Shown: positions 1 through 7,092 of the stretch, one piece after another
Position numbering within the stretch: position 1 is the stretch's first letter
Layout of the letters: the number at the start of each line of letters is the position of its first letter
Source: Planctomycetota bacterium
Lineage (GTDB): Bacteria > Planctomycetota > Phycisphaerae > Sedimentisphaerales > UBA12454
NCBI GenBank assembly: GCA_022705345.1
Contig: JAKJEQ010000009.1
Coordinates: forward strand, 1-32,728
Length of the DNA stretch: 32,728 nucleotides
Direction: 5' to 3'
Notes under the pieces: generated by a model
Databases searched by the model: none
The model's input: only the letters and a program-made list of their open reading frames with translations
What the model was told of the DNA's origin: nothing
Translations under genes and position numbers: made by a program

Positions 1-610
1 CGCCTGCCATAAAAGGATTATCTTCCGGAACATTCGCAAACACCGCAAGTTTCGCGCAGCCGATTCCGTTTTTGCTGTTTCTTGCGATATCCTTAATTAT
101 ATGCCCGATTTTTTCTATAGCGGTCATATTCATTCCAGCCCTGCTTGACGCCAAATTAAGAAACGAACAAAGCCTTTGCGTTGCCGGCAATGCGTAAGGC
201 AGAGAATCGATCAGCAGTTCATCAGCCGCGGTCATTCCCTTATGAACCAAAGCACCGAACCCGCCGATGAAATCTATATCCGCTTCTTTTGCCGCTCTAT
301 CCAGTGTTTTGGCAACCGCTACAGCCGTCGATATTTTTCTTGGCAATGCCTCTATCAAAAGCGCAACCGGTGTTACGCTTATTCGCCTGTTGGTAATCGG
401 GATGCCGTATTTATCCTCAAGCTGGTCGGCGCATTGGTTTAGTTTTTTACCCATTTCCGAAAGACGTTTGTAGATTCTCTTATTAAAAGATGCCAGGTTC
501 CTGTCCGCGCAATCCTTGAGATTGACCCCAAGCGTAACAGTCCTGATATCGAAGTTCTGTTCGAATGTCATTTTTACAGTTTCGAAAACTTCCTCAACCG
601 ATATTCGCAT
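1..610 (-). CDS. UPF0210 / DUF711 (PFL-like) family protein, 3' end cut by the window
   Basis: Reading the minus strand from 610 gives an open frame of about 203 residues that runs off the left edge. The N-terminus has the family pattern: a helix with VEEVFETVKM, then FDIRTVTLGVNLKDC, later RISVTPVALL and DFIGGFGALVHKGMT. I chose ATG 610 because AAGGA lies 6 nt upstream; ATG 616 is in frame but directly abuts that AAGGA. UPF0210 proteins are about 450 residues, so over half is missing here. They resemble pyruvate-formate-lyase folds in databases, but their biochemical role is not established, so no function is assigned. The gene is divergent from the lipoprotein at 754. Sure of the family, unsure of function. 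Confidence 0.85.
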   Translation of the reverse strand, partial: MRISVEEVFETVKMTFEQNFDIRTVTLGVNLKDCADRNLASFNKRIYKRLSEMGKKLNQCADQLEDKYGIPITNRRISVTPVALLIEALPRKISTAVAVAKTLDRAAKEADIDFIGGFGALVHKGMTAADELLIDSLPYALPATQRLCSFLNLASSRAGMNMTAIEKIGHIIKDIARNSKNGIGCAKLAVFANVPEDNPFMAG

Positions 611-700
611 ATTCATTCCTTATGTTAATAAACCATTTTCAGCCAATAATTTAACCGAAATCGCGGCTTTACGGCAACAATAAACAACGAAAAAAAATAA

Positions 701-729
701 TTGTCATATTTATTTGATGAATATAAAAT
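701..729 (+). promoter_or_regulatory. Sigma70-type promoter of the lipoprotein gene
   Basis: TTGTCA (701-706) and TAAAAT (724-729) are separated by 17 nt, each one mismatch from consensus. Transcription would begin near 736. That is downstream of the in-frame ATG at 730, which supports ATG 754 as the real start of the next gene. Confidence 0.7.
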
Positions 730-753
730 ATGCCAAAAAGAAAGGATTCAAAT

Positions 754-1128
754 ATGAATACTTTAAAAAAATTAATGCTCGCATTGGTAATGATCTCTTT
801 AGTCGCCGTTATCGGCTGCAACGAAAGTGACAAAGGCGTTTTCCAGACAACTGGCGAAACGCTGGATAACGCCGTCGACAAAACCGGCGAAACCGCCGGC
901 GTCGCGGTTGACGCTACCGGCAAAACCGCGAAAGGAGCAGTCGATTTTACTGCAAAGACTGCCTCCAAAGCTGCCGAGGCAACCGGCAATTTCGCTAAAG
1001 GTTCCGCTGAAAAGACAGGCCAGGTCGTAAAAGGCGCAGGCGATGCGGTAAAGGGAGCTGCCGAGAAAACGACTAACGTTTTAAAAGGAGATTCCAAAAA
1101 ATCCTGCGACGCAAACAGCCCAAAATAA
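754..1128 (+). CDS. Small lipoprotein with LEA-like 11-residue repeats
   Basis: A 124-residue protein. Residues 1-21 are a lipoprotein signal peptide (MNTLKK, hydrophobic core, lipobox AVIGC), so the mature form should be lipid-anchored at Cys22. The rest is a low-complexity Ala/Lys/Thr/Gly array with a period of about 11 residues, with segments such as AVDKTGETAG, AVDATGKTAKG and GAVKGAAEKTT. This resembles LEA_4/apolipoprotein-like amphipathic helices. Start 754 is preferred over 730 because AAAGGA (741-746) is 7 nt upstream and the signal peptide begins there. Comparable proteins are often linked to envelope stress or desiccation, but nothing here proves that. It appears monocistronic, with its own promoter at 701-729. 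Confidence 0.75.
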   Translation: MNTLKKLMLALVMISLVAVIGCNESDKGVFQTTGETLDNAVDKTGETAGVAVDATGKTAKGAVDFTAKTASKAAEATGNFAKGSAEKTGQVVKGAGDAVKGAAEKTTNVLKGDSKKSCDANSPK

Positions 1129-1239
1129 GTCGGCATGAATTTGCATTTTCAAAATGCAGCCTGAACATTGTATATTTTGGATTGGGGAATGGTATGTTCA
1201 TTTTTGTTCGTTAAGTGGGCTTTTGATAGTTTCGAACAT

Positions 1240-1261
1240 CCTATTTTACTTGCAAAATAGG
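1240..1261. repeat. Inverted repeat upstream of the L-fucose isomerase gene
   Basis: CCTATTTT (1240-1247) and AAAATAGG (1254-1261) form a perfect 8-bp stem with a 6-nt loop. No T-tract follows, so it is a poor terminator. Lying about 50 bp before the fucI ATG, it could be a regulator operator or an mRNA hairpin. A second near-palindrome, TGCATTTT-C-AAAATGCA, lies at 1142-1158. No convincing -35/-10 pair was found in this gap. Confidence 0.4.
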
Positions 1262-1309
1262 CGGCTAAACGTAAATTATAAACAATAATTATATATTCGG
1301 AGAATTAAA

Positions 1310-2998
1310 ATGGCTAAAGCAAAAGCAGTTTGTCTCGACAGTATAAAAAACCCGTCTCCCCGTATGCCGGTCATTGGCGTATTCGCTCCCGGCGACCCGC
1401 GTATCGACGCAGACAGCAGGAAACGCGCTCAAAATATCGCCGCAATGGTTGCCGATATGATTTCCGGCACGATAATAATGCCAAATGGTCAACCCGTTCA
1501 GGTTGTTTATTCTGATATTCTCGTTGACGGCGAACCCCAGGCCGACATAGTAGCCCAGCAGTTCAGAAACGCAGGCGTAAACATCCTCGTTTGCGCTCCC
1601 GATACATGGTCGTTCCCCCAGCTTACCTCAATTTCCCTTCTTCAGCAGTTCCCCAATGATACGCCGATGAACATCACCTGCGGAAACAGCGGCCCCAAAC
1701 CCGGCGTTGTATATGCTCATGCTCTAAGCGGCGCAATTTCCCAATACGGCAGATTAGTTACTTTAAACGTCGGCAATTGGGCAGACACCGGCCTTAATCC
1801 GGTTATGAGTAATCAAACCGCCAAAAACCTTATCGACTGGTGCTATTCGGCCGTAACTTTTGTCGCCCTGAAAGGCCGCAGGGTTGTCGTTTTCGGCCAC
1901 GATTCGATGGGAATGGAAACAGCTCTCGCTCATATCATCCCGACAAGAAATACCTTCGGCCTTGAAATTACTCGGCTCGATATGAAGCTTTTGGCCGATA
2001 TGCTCAAAAAAGAGGCTTACGATAAATCAGAACTTACAGTTCTTCGCGGCTGGATCGATAAAAATATCGGCAAAAGGCTCGAAATCAAAACCGCAGAAGA
2101 CGACAAACGATTTAATCAGTCGCTGGCAATGTACCTGATCGTCCGCGACTTAATGAAACAGCTCAACGCCGTGGGCGGCGGATTTATGAGCCAGCTCGAA
2201 TGGGGCAGCGACAAACGCGGTATCCCGATGCCCGTGGCCGACGTTATGGAATCGCTATTCAACAGCACCTTTGACCACAACGGCCCCAAAGAAGCGATTC
2301 CCTATGCGACAGAAGCCGATACGCAGGCGCTGCTAACCATGCTGTTTACTACTTGGCTTTCCGGCGGTAACCCTCCGCTGTTTATGGACTTACGAAAAAT
2401 ATGGGAAGCATGGGAAATCAAGGATTTAGCCAAAAAATTAGCCATAAAGAACCTGCCGAAAAACGCTGACTGGCTCAAAAAAGGCCTTGTTGACGGCAAT
2501 AACAGCGGCTCGGCATCGTTTAACTGGGCAGCTCTGCCCGGCGCTGACGTCAAGAAGATTATGCCGCAAATTTCAATGCCCCTGGCAGACCCGGATTATT
2601 TCCCCGGCGGAGGAAACTCAATTACTTTCATGACACCAGCAGGCATCGAAGGCATCGCCGGTAGAATGGCATATTGTGCCGCTAACAATAAATTCAGTTT
2701 CATCTGGGACGAGGCTGTTACAACCGATGTTCCAGAAAAGCTCGGCAAAACAATGTGCAGTTTGACAGACCCGAAATGGCCGCATACTTTCCTTGTCCCG
2801 AAATATGCGACTATGGTCGAATATAAACAATACGCCGCCGCTAACCACCTGCATATGATATGGAACACGCCGGTGGCAAGACTCCAGCACTGGATGGACA
2901 TGACCGGCGTAGTCAGCGTTACACCCTGGGCGGCAAGACCTTCATTCATCGAAGGCGTTGACAGACCAAAGCCGCTGCTTCATTTGATTAATGGATAA
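1310..2998 (+). CDS. fucI: L-fucose isomerase family protein
   Basis: A 562-residue cytoplasmic aldose-ketose isomerase, expected to convert L-fucose to L-fuculose (some family members take D-arabinose or related sugars). By eye the protein aligns with E. coli FucI around the Mn-binding site. E335 in YATEADTQ matches E337, D360 in FMDLRKIW matches D361, and H513 in ANHLHM corresponds to H528. FPGGGNSITFM and SGSASFNWAA also match family blocks. Length is slightly under the E. coli enzyme (591). GGAGA at 1299-1303 supports ATG 1310. Its stop overlaps the start of the following sugar kinase, so the pair is translationally coupled. No aldolase or transporter is adjacent, so the exact substrate is inferred. 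Confidence 0.88.
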   Translation: MAKAKAVCLDSIKNPSPRMPVIGVFAPGDPRIDADSRKRAQNIAAMVADMISGTIIMPNGQPVQVVYSDILVDGEPQADIVAQQFRNAGVNILVCAPDTWSFPQLTSISLLQQFPNDTPMNITCGNSGPKPGVVYAHALSGAISQYGRLVTLNVGNWADTGLNPVMSNQTAKNLIDWCYSAVTFVALKGRRVVVFGHDSMGMETALAHIIPTRNTFGLEITRLDMKLLADMLKKEAYDKSELTVLRGWIDKNIGKRLEIKTAEDDKRFNQSLAMYLIVRDLMKQLNAVGGGFMSQLEWGSDKRGIPMPVADVMESLFNSTFDHNGPKEAIPYATEADTQALLTMLFTTWLSGGNPPLFMDLRKIWEAWEIKDLAKKLAIKNLPKNADWLKKGLVDGNNSGSASFNWAALPGADVKKIMPQISMPLADPDYFPGGGNSITFMTPAGIEGIAGRMAYCAANNKFSFIWDEAVTTDVPEKLGKTMCSLTDPKWPHTFLVPKYATMVEYKQYAAANHLHMIWNTPVARLQHWMDMTGVVSVTPWAARPSFIEGVDRPKPLLHLING

Positions 2999-4442
2999 TA
3001 TGAAAGACAATTTTTCTCAGTACATCGCGGTTGACCTCGGCGCAGAAAGCGGCCGTGTCATGCTCGGTTCGGTCTCCGATAACAATATTGAACTCGCTGA
3101 AATTCACCGTTTCTCCAACGGCCCTGTTCAGCAAAACGATTCTCTGCGATGGGACTTTGAAAAATTATTCTCAGAAATAAAAACCGGCATTGCCGCCGCG
3201 ACAAAAACCGCCAAAGGCAAAATCAGCGGCATCGCCGTTGACAGTTGGGGCGTCGACTTCGGCTTAATCGGCGATGACGGCAGCCTGCTCGAAAACCCAT
3301 ACCATTACCGCGACGCCAGAACTAACGGCATAATGGAAAAAGTTTTCGATACTTTCCCAAAACGTGAAGTTTACGAAAACACCGGCATTCAGTTCATGCA
3401 GTTAAACACCATTTTTCAACTGTTTGCCGCTAAATCGCAAAATCCCGATATCCTTAAAAAAACAAAAAAGCTCATCTTTATGGCCGACCTCGTTTCATAT
3501 TTTCTCTGCGGAAATTCTTTCGCCGAATATACGCTCGCAAGTACATCGCAGCTTATGAATATGAAAACTGGAAAATGGTCGAAAGAAATATTCGAAAATC
3601 TTTCTCTTCCGATTGAAATAATGCCTCAGGTTGTTATCCCCGGCTCAAAAGTCGGCCTGCTAAAACCTGAAATTTGCAAAGAATTTAATTGCGACCCGAT
3701 AGACGTATTCGCTGTCGGCTCTCACGATACCGCGTCAGCCGTCGCCGCTGTTCCTGCGTCCGGAAATAACTGGGCGTATCTTTCCAGCGGAACATGGAGC
3801 CTAATCGGAATCGAAACCAAACAGGCGATAATAAACGACGACAGTTTCGCCGGCGCATTCACAAATGAAGGCGGCGTTGAAAATACAATCAGATTCCTCA
3901 AAAACATAATGGGACTCTGGCTCCTCCAGGAATGCAGAAGAGATTGGGAAAAGCAGGGCTGCAAACTCGACTACACCCAAATCACAAATATGGCAAAAGC
4001 CGCAAAACCTTTCGCCGCGAAAATCGACTGCAACAATCCCGACTTCCTCGCGCCCGGCCAAATGCCGGAGAGGATAAATCAGCACCTGAAAAATTCCGGT
4101 CAGCAGCCGATCACCGACAAAGGCCAGATGACAAGAGCGATTCTCGAAAGTCTCGCCGCTAAATATCGCGATGAAATGCAAACGCTCGAAAAAATCACAG
4201 GCAAAAAAATCGACACGCTCCACATCGTCGGCGGAGGCTCGAAAAACGATTTGCTAAATCAGTTCGCCGCAGATGCTACCGGCAAAACAGTCATCACCGG
4301 CCCTGTGGAAGCAACCGCCATAGGCAATATTCTTATGCAGGCAGTCGCAAAAGGCCAAATCAAAAATATCGCCGATGCCCGCCAAATAGTCCGCCAAAGC
4401 TTCGAATGCAGAAATTTTACACCGGCTCCCTCAAAACCCTAA
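2991..4442 (+). CDS. rhaB: Rhamnulokinase/fuculokinase-type FGGY sugar kinase
   Basis: A 483-residue FGGY-family carbohydrate kinase of rhamnulokinase type. It should phosphorylate the ketose made by the upstream isomerase (L-fuculose or L-rhamnulose) using ATP. Visible motifs are the N-terminal phosphate loop YIAVDLGAESGRVMLG, the substrate segment AVDSWGVDFGLI, GSHDTASAVAAVP, YLSSGTWSLIG, and the C-terminal ATP site HIVGGGSKNDLLNQ followed by VEATAIGN. The start overlaps the fucI stop. ATG 2991 and ATG 3000 are both possible and neither has a good Shine-Dalgarno, which fits coupled translation. Pairing with fucI makes an L-fuculokinase role plausible even though the sequence looks RhaB-like. 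Kinase certain, substrate not. Confidence 0.85.
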   Translation: MDNMKDNFSQYIAVDLGAESGRVMLGSVSDNNIELAEIHRFSNGPVQQNDSLRWDFEKLFSEIKTGIAAATKTAKGKISGIAVDSWGVDFGLIGDDGSLLENPYHYRDARTNGIMEKVFDTFPKREVYENTGIQFMQLNTIFQLFAAKSQNPDILKKTKKLIFMADLVSYFLCGNSFAEYTLASTSQLMNMKTGKWSKEIFENLSLPIEIMPQVVIPGSKVGLLKPEICKEFNCDPIDVFAVGSHDTASAVAAVPASGNNWAYLSSGTWSLIGIETKQAIINDDSFAGAFTNEGGVENTIRFLKNIMGLWLLQECRRDWEKQGCKLDYTQITNMAKAAKPFAAKIDCNNPDFLAPGQMPERINQHLKNSGQQPITDKGQMTRAILESLAAKYRDEMQTLEKITGKKIDTLHIVGGGSKNDLLNQFAADATGKTVITGPVEATAIGNILMQAVAKGQIKNIADARQIVRQSFECRNFTPAPSKP

Positions 4443-4443
4443 T

Positions 4444-4472
4444 TTGACCTAAAACCCCTTTTCTGCTATAAT
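4444..4472 (+). promoter_or_regulatory. Sigma70-type promoter of coaD
   Basis: TTGACC (4444-4449), a 17-nt spacer and a perfect TATAAT (4467-4472) directly follow the kinase stop. Predicted initiation is near 4479, giving a leader of about 20 nt with GAAAGG 6 nt before the coaD ATG. This marks coaD as the start of a new transcription unit. Confidence 0.8.
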
Positions 4473-4498
4473 CGACTCTTTATAACGAAAGGCGAATT

Positions 4499-4996
4499 AT
4501 GGCTAAAAAATTTGTCAGGGCGGTCTTTCCCGGTTCCTTCGACCCAATCACAAACGGCCACCTCGACGTAATTAAACGCGGCGTCAACCTGTTCGACGAA
4601 CTTATCGTCGCAGTCGGCAACAGCCCATTAAAAGATCAGCTCTTCTCTCTCGATGAGCGAGTAGATTTGATAAAACCCCTTATCGCGGGCATCGACAACG
4701 TCACTGTGCAGTGGTATGATTGCTTAACAGTCGAATACGCCGCAAGCGTCGGCGCAACCGTTATACTTCGAGGCCTGCGAAACCTTACCGATGTCCAGTA
4801 CGAATTTCAACTCGCCATGACAAACCGTGCCGTTGCAGGGATCGAAACAGTTTTCGTCATGACCGGCGAACAATACGGCTTCACAAGCTCTACACTTATC
4901 CGCGAAATCGCCAACCTCGGCGGAAACGTCTCGAACCTGATTCCGCAAAGCGTTTACGAAAAACTAAAACAAAGACTCATCGAGAAAAACAGGTAA
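4499..4996 (+). CDS. coaD: Phosphopantetheine adenylyltransferase
   Basis: A 165-residue cytoplasmic enzyme that transfers AMP from ATP to 4'-phosphopantetheine to form dephospho-CoA, the penultimate step of CoA biosynthesis. Diagnostic motifs are the nucleotidyltransferase signature PGSFDPITNGH with the TxGH-type motif at residues 18-21, ILRGLRNLTDVQYEFQLA, the YGFTSSTLIRE motif, and the tail GGNVSNLIP. Length is normal for the family (about 160). ATG 4499 has GAAAGG 6 nt upstream and its own promoter. The QueD-like gene begins 1 nt after the stop, so the two are co-transcribed, although no pathway link between them is known. Confidence 0.95.
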   Translation: MAKKFVRAVFPGSFDPITNGHLDVIKRGVNLFDELIVAVGNSPLKDQLFSLDERVDLIKPLIAGIDNVTVQWYDCLTVEYAASVGATVILRGLRNLTDVQYEFQLAMTNRAVAGIETVFVMTGEQYGFTSSTLIREIANLGGNVSNLIPQSVYEKLKQRLIEKNR

Positions 4997-4997
4997 A

Positions 4998-5372
4998 ATG
5001 TTCGCCATTACCGTACATACTTCCTTCAGCGCAGGCCATCAGCTGAAATTTCCCGCCGGCCCCGAACCGTACCACATCCACGATTGGCAGGTTGACACCG
5101 TCCTCGCAGGCGAAAATCTCGACCGCAACGGACTGCTTTTCGACTTCAACGAAATCAAAAAAATCCTCGACGACATCGTCGCATCTTTCAACGACAGAAC
5201 ACTTGAGGATTTGGACTGCTTCAAAAATATTAATACTTCTGCTGAAAATGTCGCCAAATACATTTTTACCAGCATTAAAAACGAGCTTCCGGCGAACATA
5301 ACCCTTGTATCAGTTGAAGTTACAGAAGCGCCCGGCTGCAAAGCAAAATATAGTGAAAAATTGTCCTTTTAG
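4998..5372 (+). CDS. QueD/6-pyruvoyltetrahydropterin synthase family protein lacking the catalytic triad
   Basis: A 124-residue T-fold protein of the PTPS/6-carboxytetrahydropterin synthase family. The three zinc ligands are present: H14 in FSAGHQL, and H26 and H28 in YHIHDW. The pterin-anchoring glutamate is also present (E110 in VEVTEAPG). Against E. coli QueD, the catalytic Cys27 position is Pro22, and the Asp70-His71 pair in LDHHYLND aligns with Asn65-Asp66 in FNDRTLED. There is no Cys between H14 and H26. So it binds zinc and probably a pterin-like ligand, but should not run the standard QueD reaction. It is tightly linked to coaD. Family call firm; calling it queD would over-annotate. 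Confidence 0.8.
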   Translation: MFAITVHTSFSAGHQLKFPAGPEPYHIHDWQVDTVLAGENLDRNGLLFDFNEIKKILDDIVASFNDRTLEDLDCFKNINTSAENVAKYIFTSIKNELPANITLVSVEVTEAPGCKAKYSEKLSF

Positions 5373-5385
5373 TTGCACCCAAAAA

Positions 5386-5417
5386 CAGCCGATATTTAAA
5401 AATTGGCTGGAATTTTT
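5386..5417 (+). terminator. Probable intrinsic terminator after the coaD operon
   Basis: CAGCCGAT (5386-5393) pairs with ATTGGCTG (5402-5409), an 8-bp stem with one G-T pair and an 8-nt A/T loop. The T-rich run GAATTTTT follows. The position, 14 nt after the QueD-like stop and before the mcsA promoter region, fits a Rho-independent terminator. Confidence 0.55.
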
Positions 5418-5431
5418 ATGTGTTTTTTTCG

Positions 5432-5437
5432 TATAAT
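5432..5437 (+). promoter_or_regulatory. Possible -10 box for mcsA-mcsB
   Basis: A perfect TATAAT lies 14 nt before the mcsA ATG. No good -35 was found at 16-18 nt spacing, so activation by another factor is possible. No CtsR-type heptad repeat operator was seen in the gap. Confidence 0.4.
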
Positions 5438-5451
5438 GAACAGGTAATTTT

Positions 5452-5955
5452 ATGCAATGCGAAATATGTAAAAATAAGACTGCTACCGTCCACCTGACGG
5501 AAATCGTTGATGGCCACAGGACTGAGACCCATCTATGCCAGGCCTGCGCGCAAAAGGAAGGCGTCACAATCAAAAGCCAGCTTTCCCTGAACGAACTTCT
5601 CAGCTCCTTGATTGCCGCCCACCAGCAGACCGGCGAGACTCCCGCACAGGAAAAAATCGGCAAAGTCTGTTCCGATTGCGGAATGACTATGGAGGAATTC
5701 CGTAAACAGGCCCTGCTCGGCTGTCCCGACGATTACAACGTTTTCGAATCCGACCTTCGTGACATTATCGAAAAAACACAGGACAACAACACGACTCACG
5801 TCGGCAAAGTCCCGTCCCGAACCGCAAAACCTGTTGAACAGGTTCAGGAGCAGAATCAAATTGAAGATTTGAAACGCAGGCTTGATCAGGCGGTCAAAGT
5901 GGAAGATTATGAACTCGCTGCGAAACTAAGAGACCAGCTTAAAGCTTTGCCCTGA
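5452..5955 (+). CDS. mcsA: McsA, activator of the protein arginine kinase McsB
   Basis: A 167-residue zinc-finger and UVR-motif protein. In Firmicutes McsA binds and activates McsB. The first zinc site is complete (C3, C6, C29, C32). The second has C73, C76 and C91, but the usual fourth Cys is absent: the region reads GCPDDY where Bacillus McsA has GCSECY. The C-terminal UVR motif (about residues 131-165, IEDLKRRLDQAVKVEDYELA) is intact. mcsB follows after 20 nt, confirming the assignment. No ctsR or clpC is beside the pair, so the operon is reduced compared with Bacillus. A generic UvrB/UvrC-motif protein is the alternative name, but gene order favours McsA. Confidence 0.9.
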   Translation: MQCEICKNKTATVHLTEIVDGHRTETHLCQACAQKEGVTIKSQLSLNELLSSLIAAHQQTGETPAQEKIGKVCSDCGMTMEEFRKQALLGCPDDYNVFESDLRDIIEKTQDNNTTHVGKVPSRTAKPVEQVQEQNQIEDLKRRLDQAVKVEDYELAAKLRDQLKALP

Positions 5956-5975
5956 CCTTTGTCGAAAGAACTTCA

Positions 5976-7025
5976 ATGAGACTTACAGATTTGAGTACGA
6001 AAACTAGCCGATGGTTCGACCCCAATGCACCGTTATCGGACATTGTAATCTCATCAAGGATCAGGCTCGCGCGTAACCTCGCAGGCAAAAAGTTCATCAC
6101 AAAGTGCTCAATCTCCGAAAAAAAAGAAATTCTTCAGTCCCTCAAAGAGGTGATCCTTTCGCTTAAATCTCTCGGCGATATTTTTTTCATTGACATCGAG
6201 CACGGCTCAACCATAGAACGCGACCTCCTCATCGAACGTCAGTTAATCAGCCGAAATCTCGCCTCAGGCTCAGGCCCGCGCGGCGCCGTTATTGCCCAGA
6301 ACGAGCTTTTCGCCGCTCAGATTAACGAAGAAGACCATCTGCGTCTCTCCGTTCTCGCCCCCGGCCTCAACGTTGAAAAATGCTGGCAGCGAATTAATGA
6401 AATTGACGACTCCATCGGCGAAAAAGTTGAATACGCTTTCAGTTCTAAATATGGTTTTCTCACTGCCTGCCCGACAAACCTCGGCACAGGGATAAGAGTT
6501 TCAGTTATGATGCACCTGCCGGCACTCAAAATGACCGACCAGCTAAAAAAACTTTTCGATGCCGCGCGTGATATGAACCTCACCATCCGCGGCCTCTTCG
6601 GCGAAGGAACAGAAGCCATTGGCGATTTCTTTCAAATCTCAAACCAGGTAACTCTCGGCATCAGCGAAACAAGAATTGTCGAAGACTTCCAGACCATCCT
6701 GATTCCAAAAATCGTCGAATACGAAAGAATCGCCCGCGACAAACTCCTCGTCCAGGAAATAAACCTTCTTGACGACAAAATCGCCCGCGCCCTTGCCCTG
6801 CTCAAAAGCGCAAAACTCATCAGCTCCCACGAAGCGATGTTCCTCCTGAGCAACCTGCGAATGGGAATCAACATGGGCCGCGTAAAAGAAATTTCCATCG
6901 AAACAATCAACGAATTGTTCCTGCTCACTCAACCCGCCCACCTCCAGATGAACAAAGGACAGACCCTAAACCCCGAACAGCGCGACATCCTCCGCGCCGA
7001 AACCCTCCGAGCTAAATTGAATTAA
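5976..7025 (+). CDS. mcsB: Protein arginine kinase McsB
   Basis: A 349-residue ATP:guanido phosphotransferase that phosphorylates protein arginines, marking proteins for ClpCP degradation in Firmicutes. Visible features are the nucleotide-binding SSRIRLARN near the N-terminus, the NEEDHLR motif (E118, E119), the active-site Cys165 in CPTNLGTG, and RGLFGEGTEAIGDFFQISNQ. The allosteric phospho-arginine-binding motif RDXXRA is intact as RDILRA at residues 336-341, which separates McsB from creatine/arginine kinases. Length matches the family. It lies 20 nt after mcsA with GAAAG upstream of the ATG. The degradation partner (ClpC) must be encoded elsewhere. Confidence 0.94.
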   Translation: MRLTDLSTKTSRWFDPNAPLSDIVISSRIRLARNLAGKKFITKCSISEKKEILQSLKEVILSLKSLGDIFFIDIEHGSTIERDLLIERQLISRNLASGSGPRGAVIAQNELFAAQINEEDHLRLSVLAPGLNVEKCWQRINEIDDSIGEKVEYAFSSKYGFLTACPTNLGTGIRVSVMMHLPALKMTDQLKKLFDAARDMNLTIRGLFGEGTEAIGDFFQISNQVTLGISETRIVEDFQTILIPKIVEYERIARDKLLVQEINLLDDKIARALALLKSAKLISSHEAMFLLSNLRMGINMGRVKEISIETINELFLLTQPAHLQMNKGQTLNPEQRDILRAETLRAKLN

Positions 7026-7092
7026 TTTTTATTCTTGTATTAATTCCAGGTTCCTGTTAATCTTCAGGCTCAATCCTATAGGAATTAAATTA

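Noticed and set aside
176-473. Plus-strand ORFs near the left edge
   Set aside because: They lie opposite the UPF0210 gene, whose minus-strand frame is open over the whole stretch and matches a known family.
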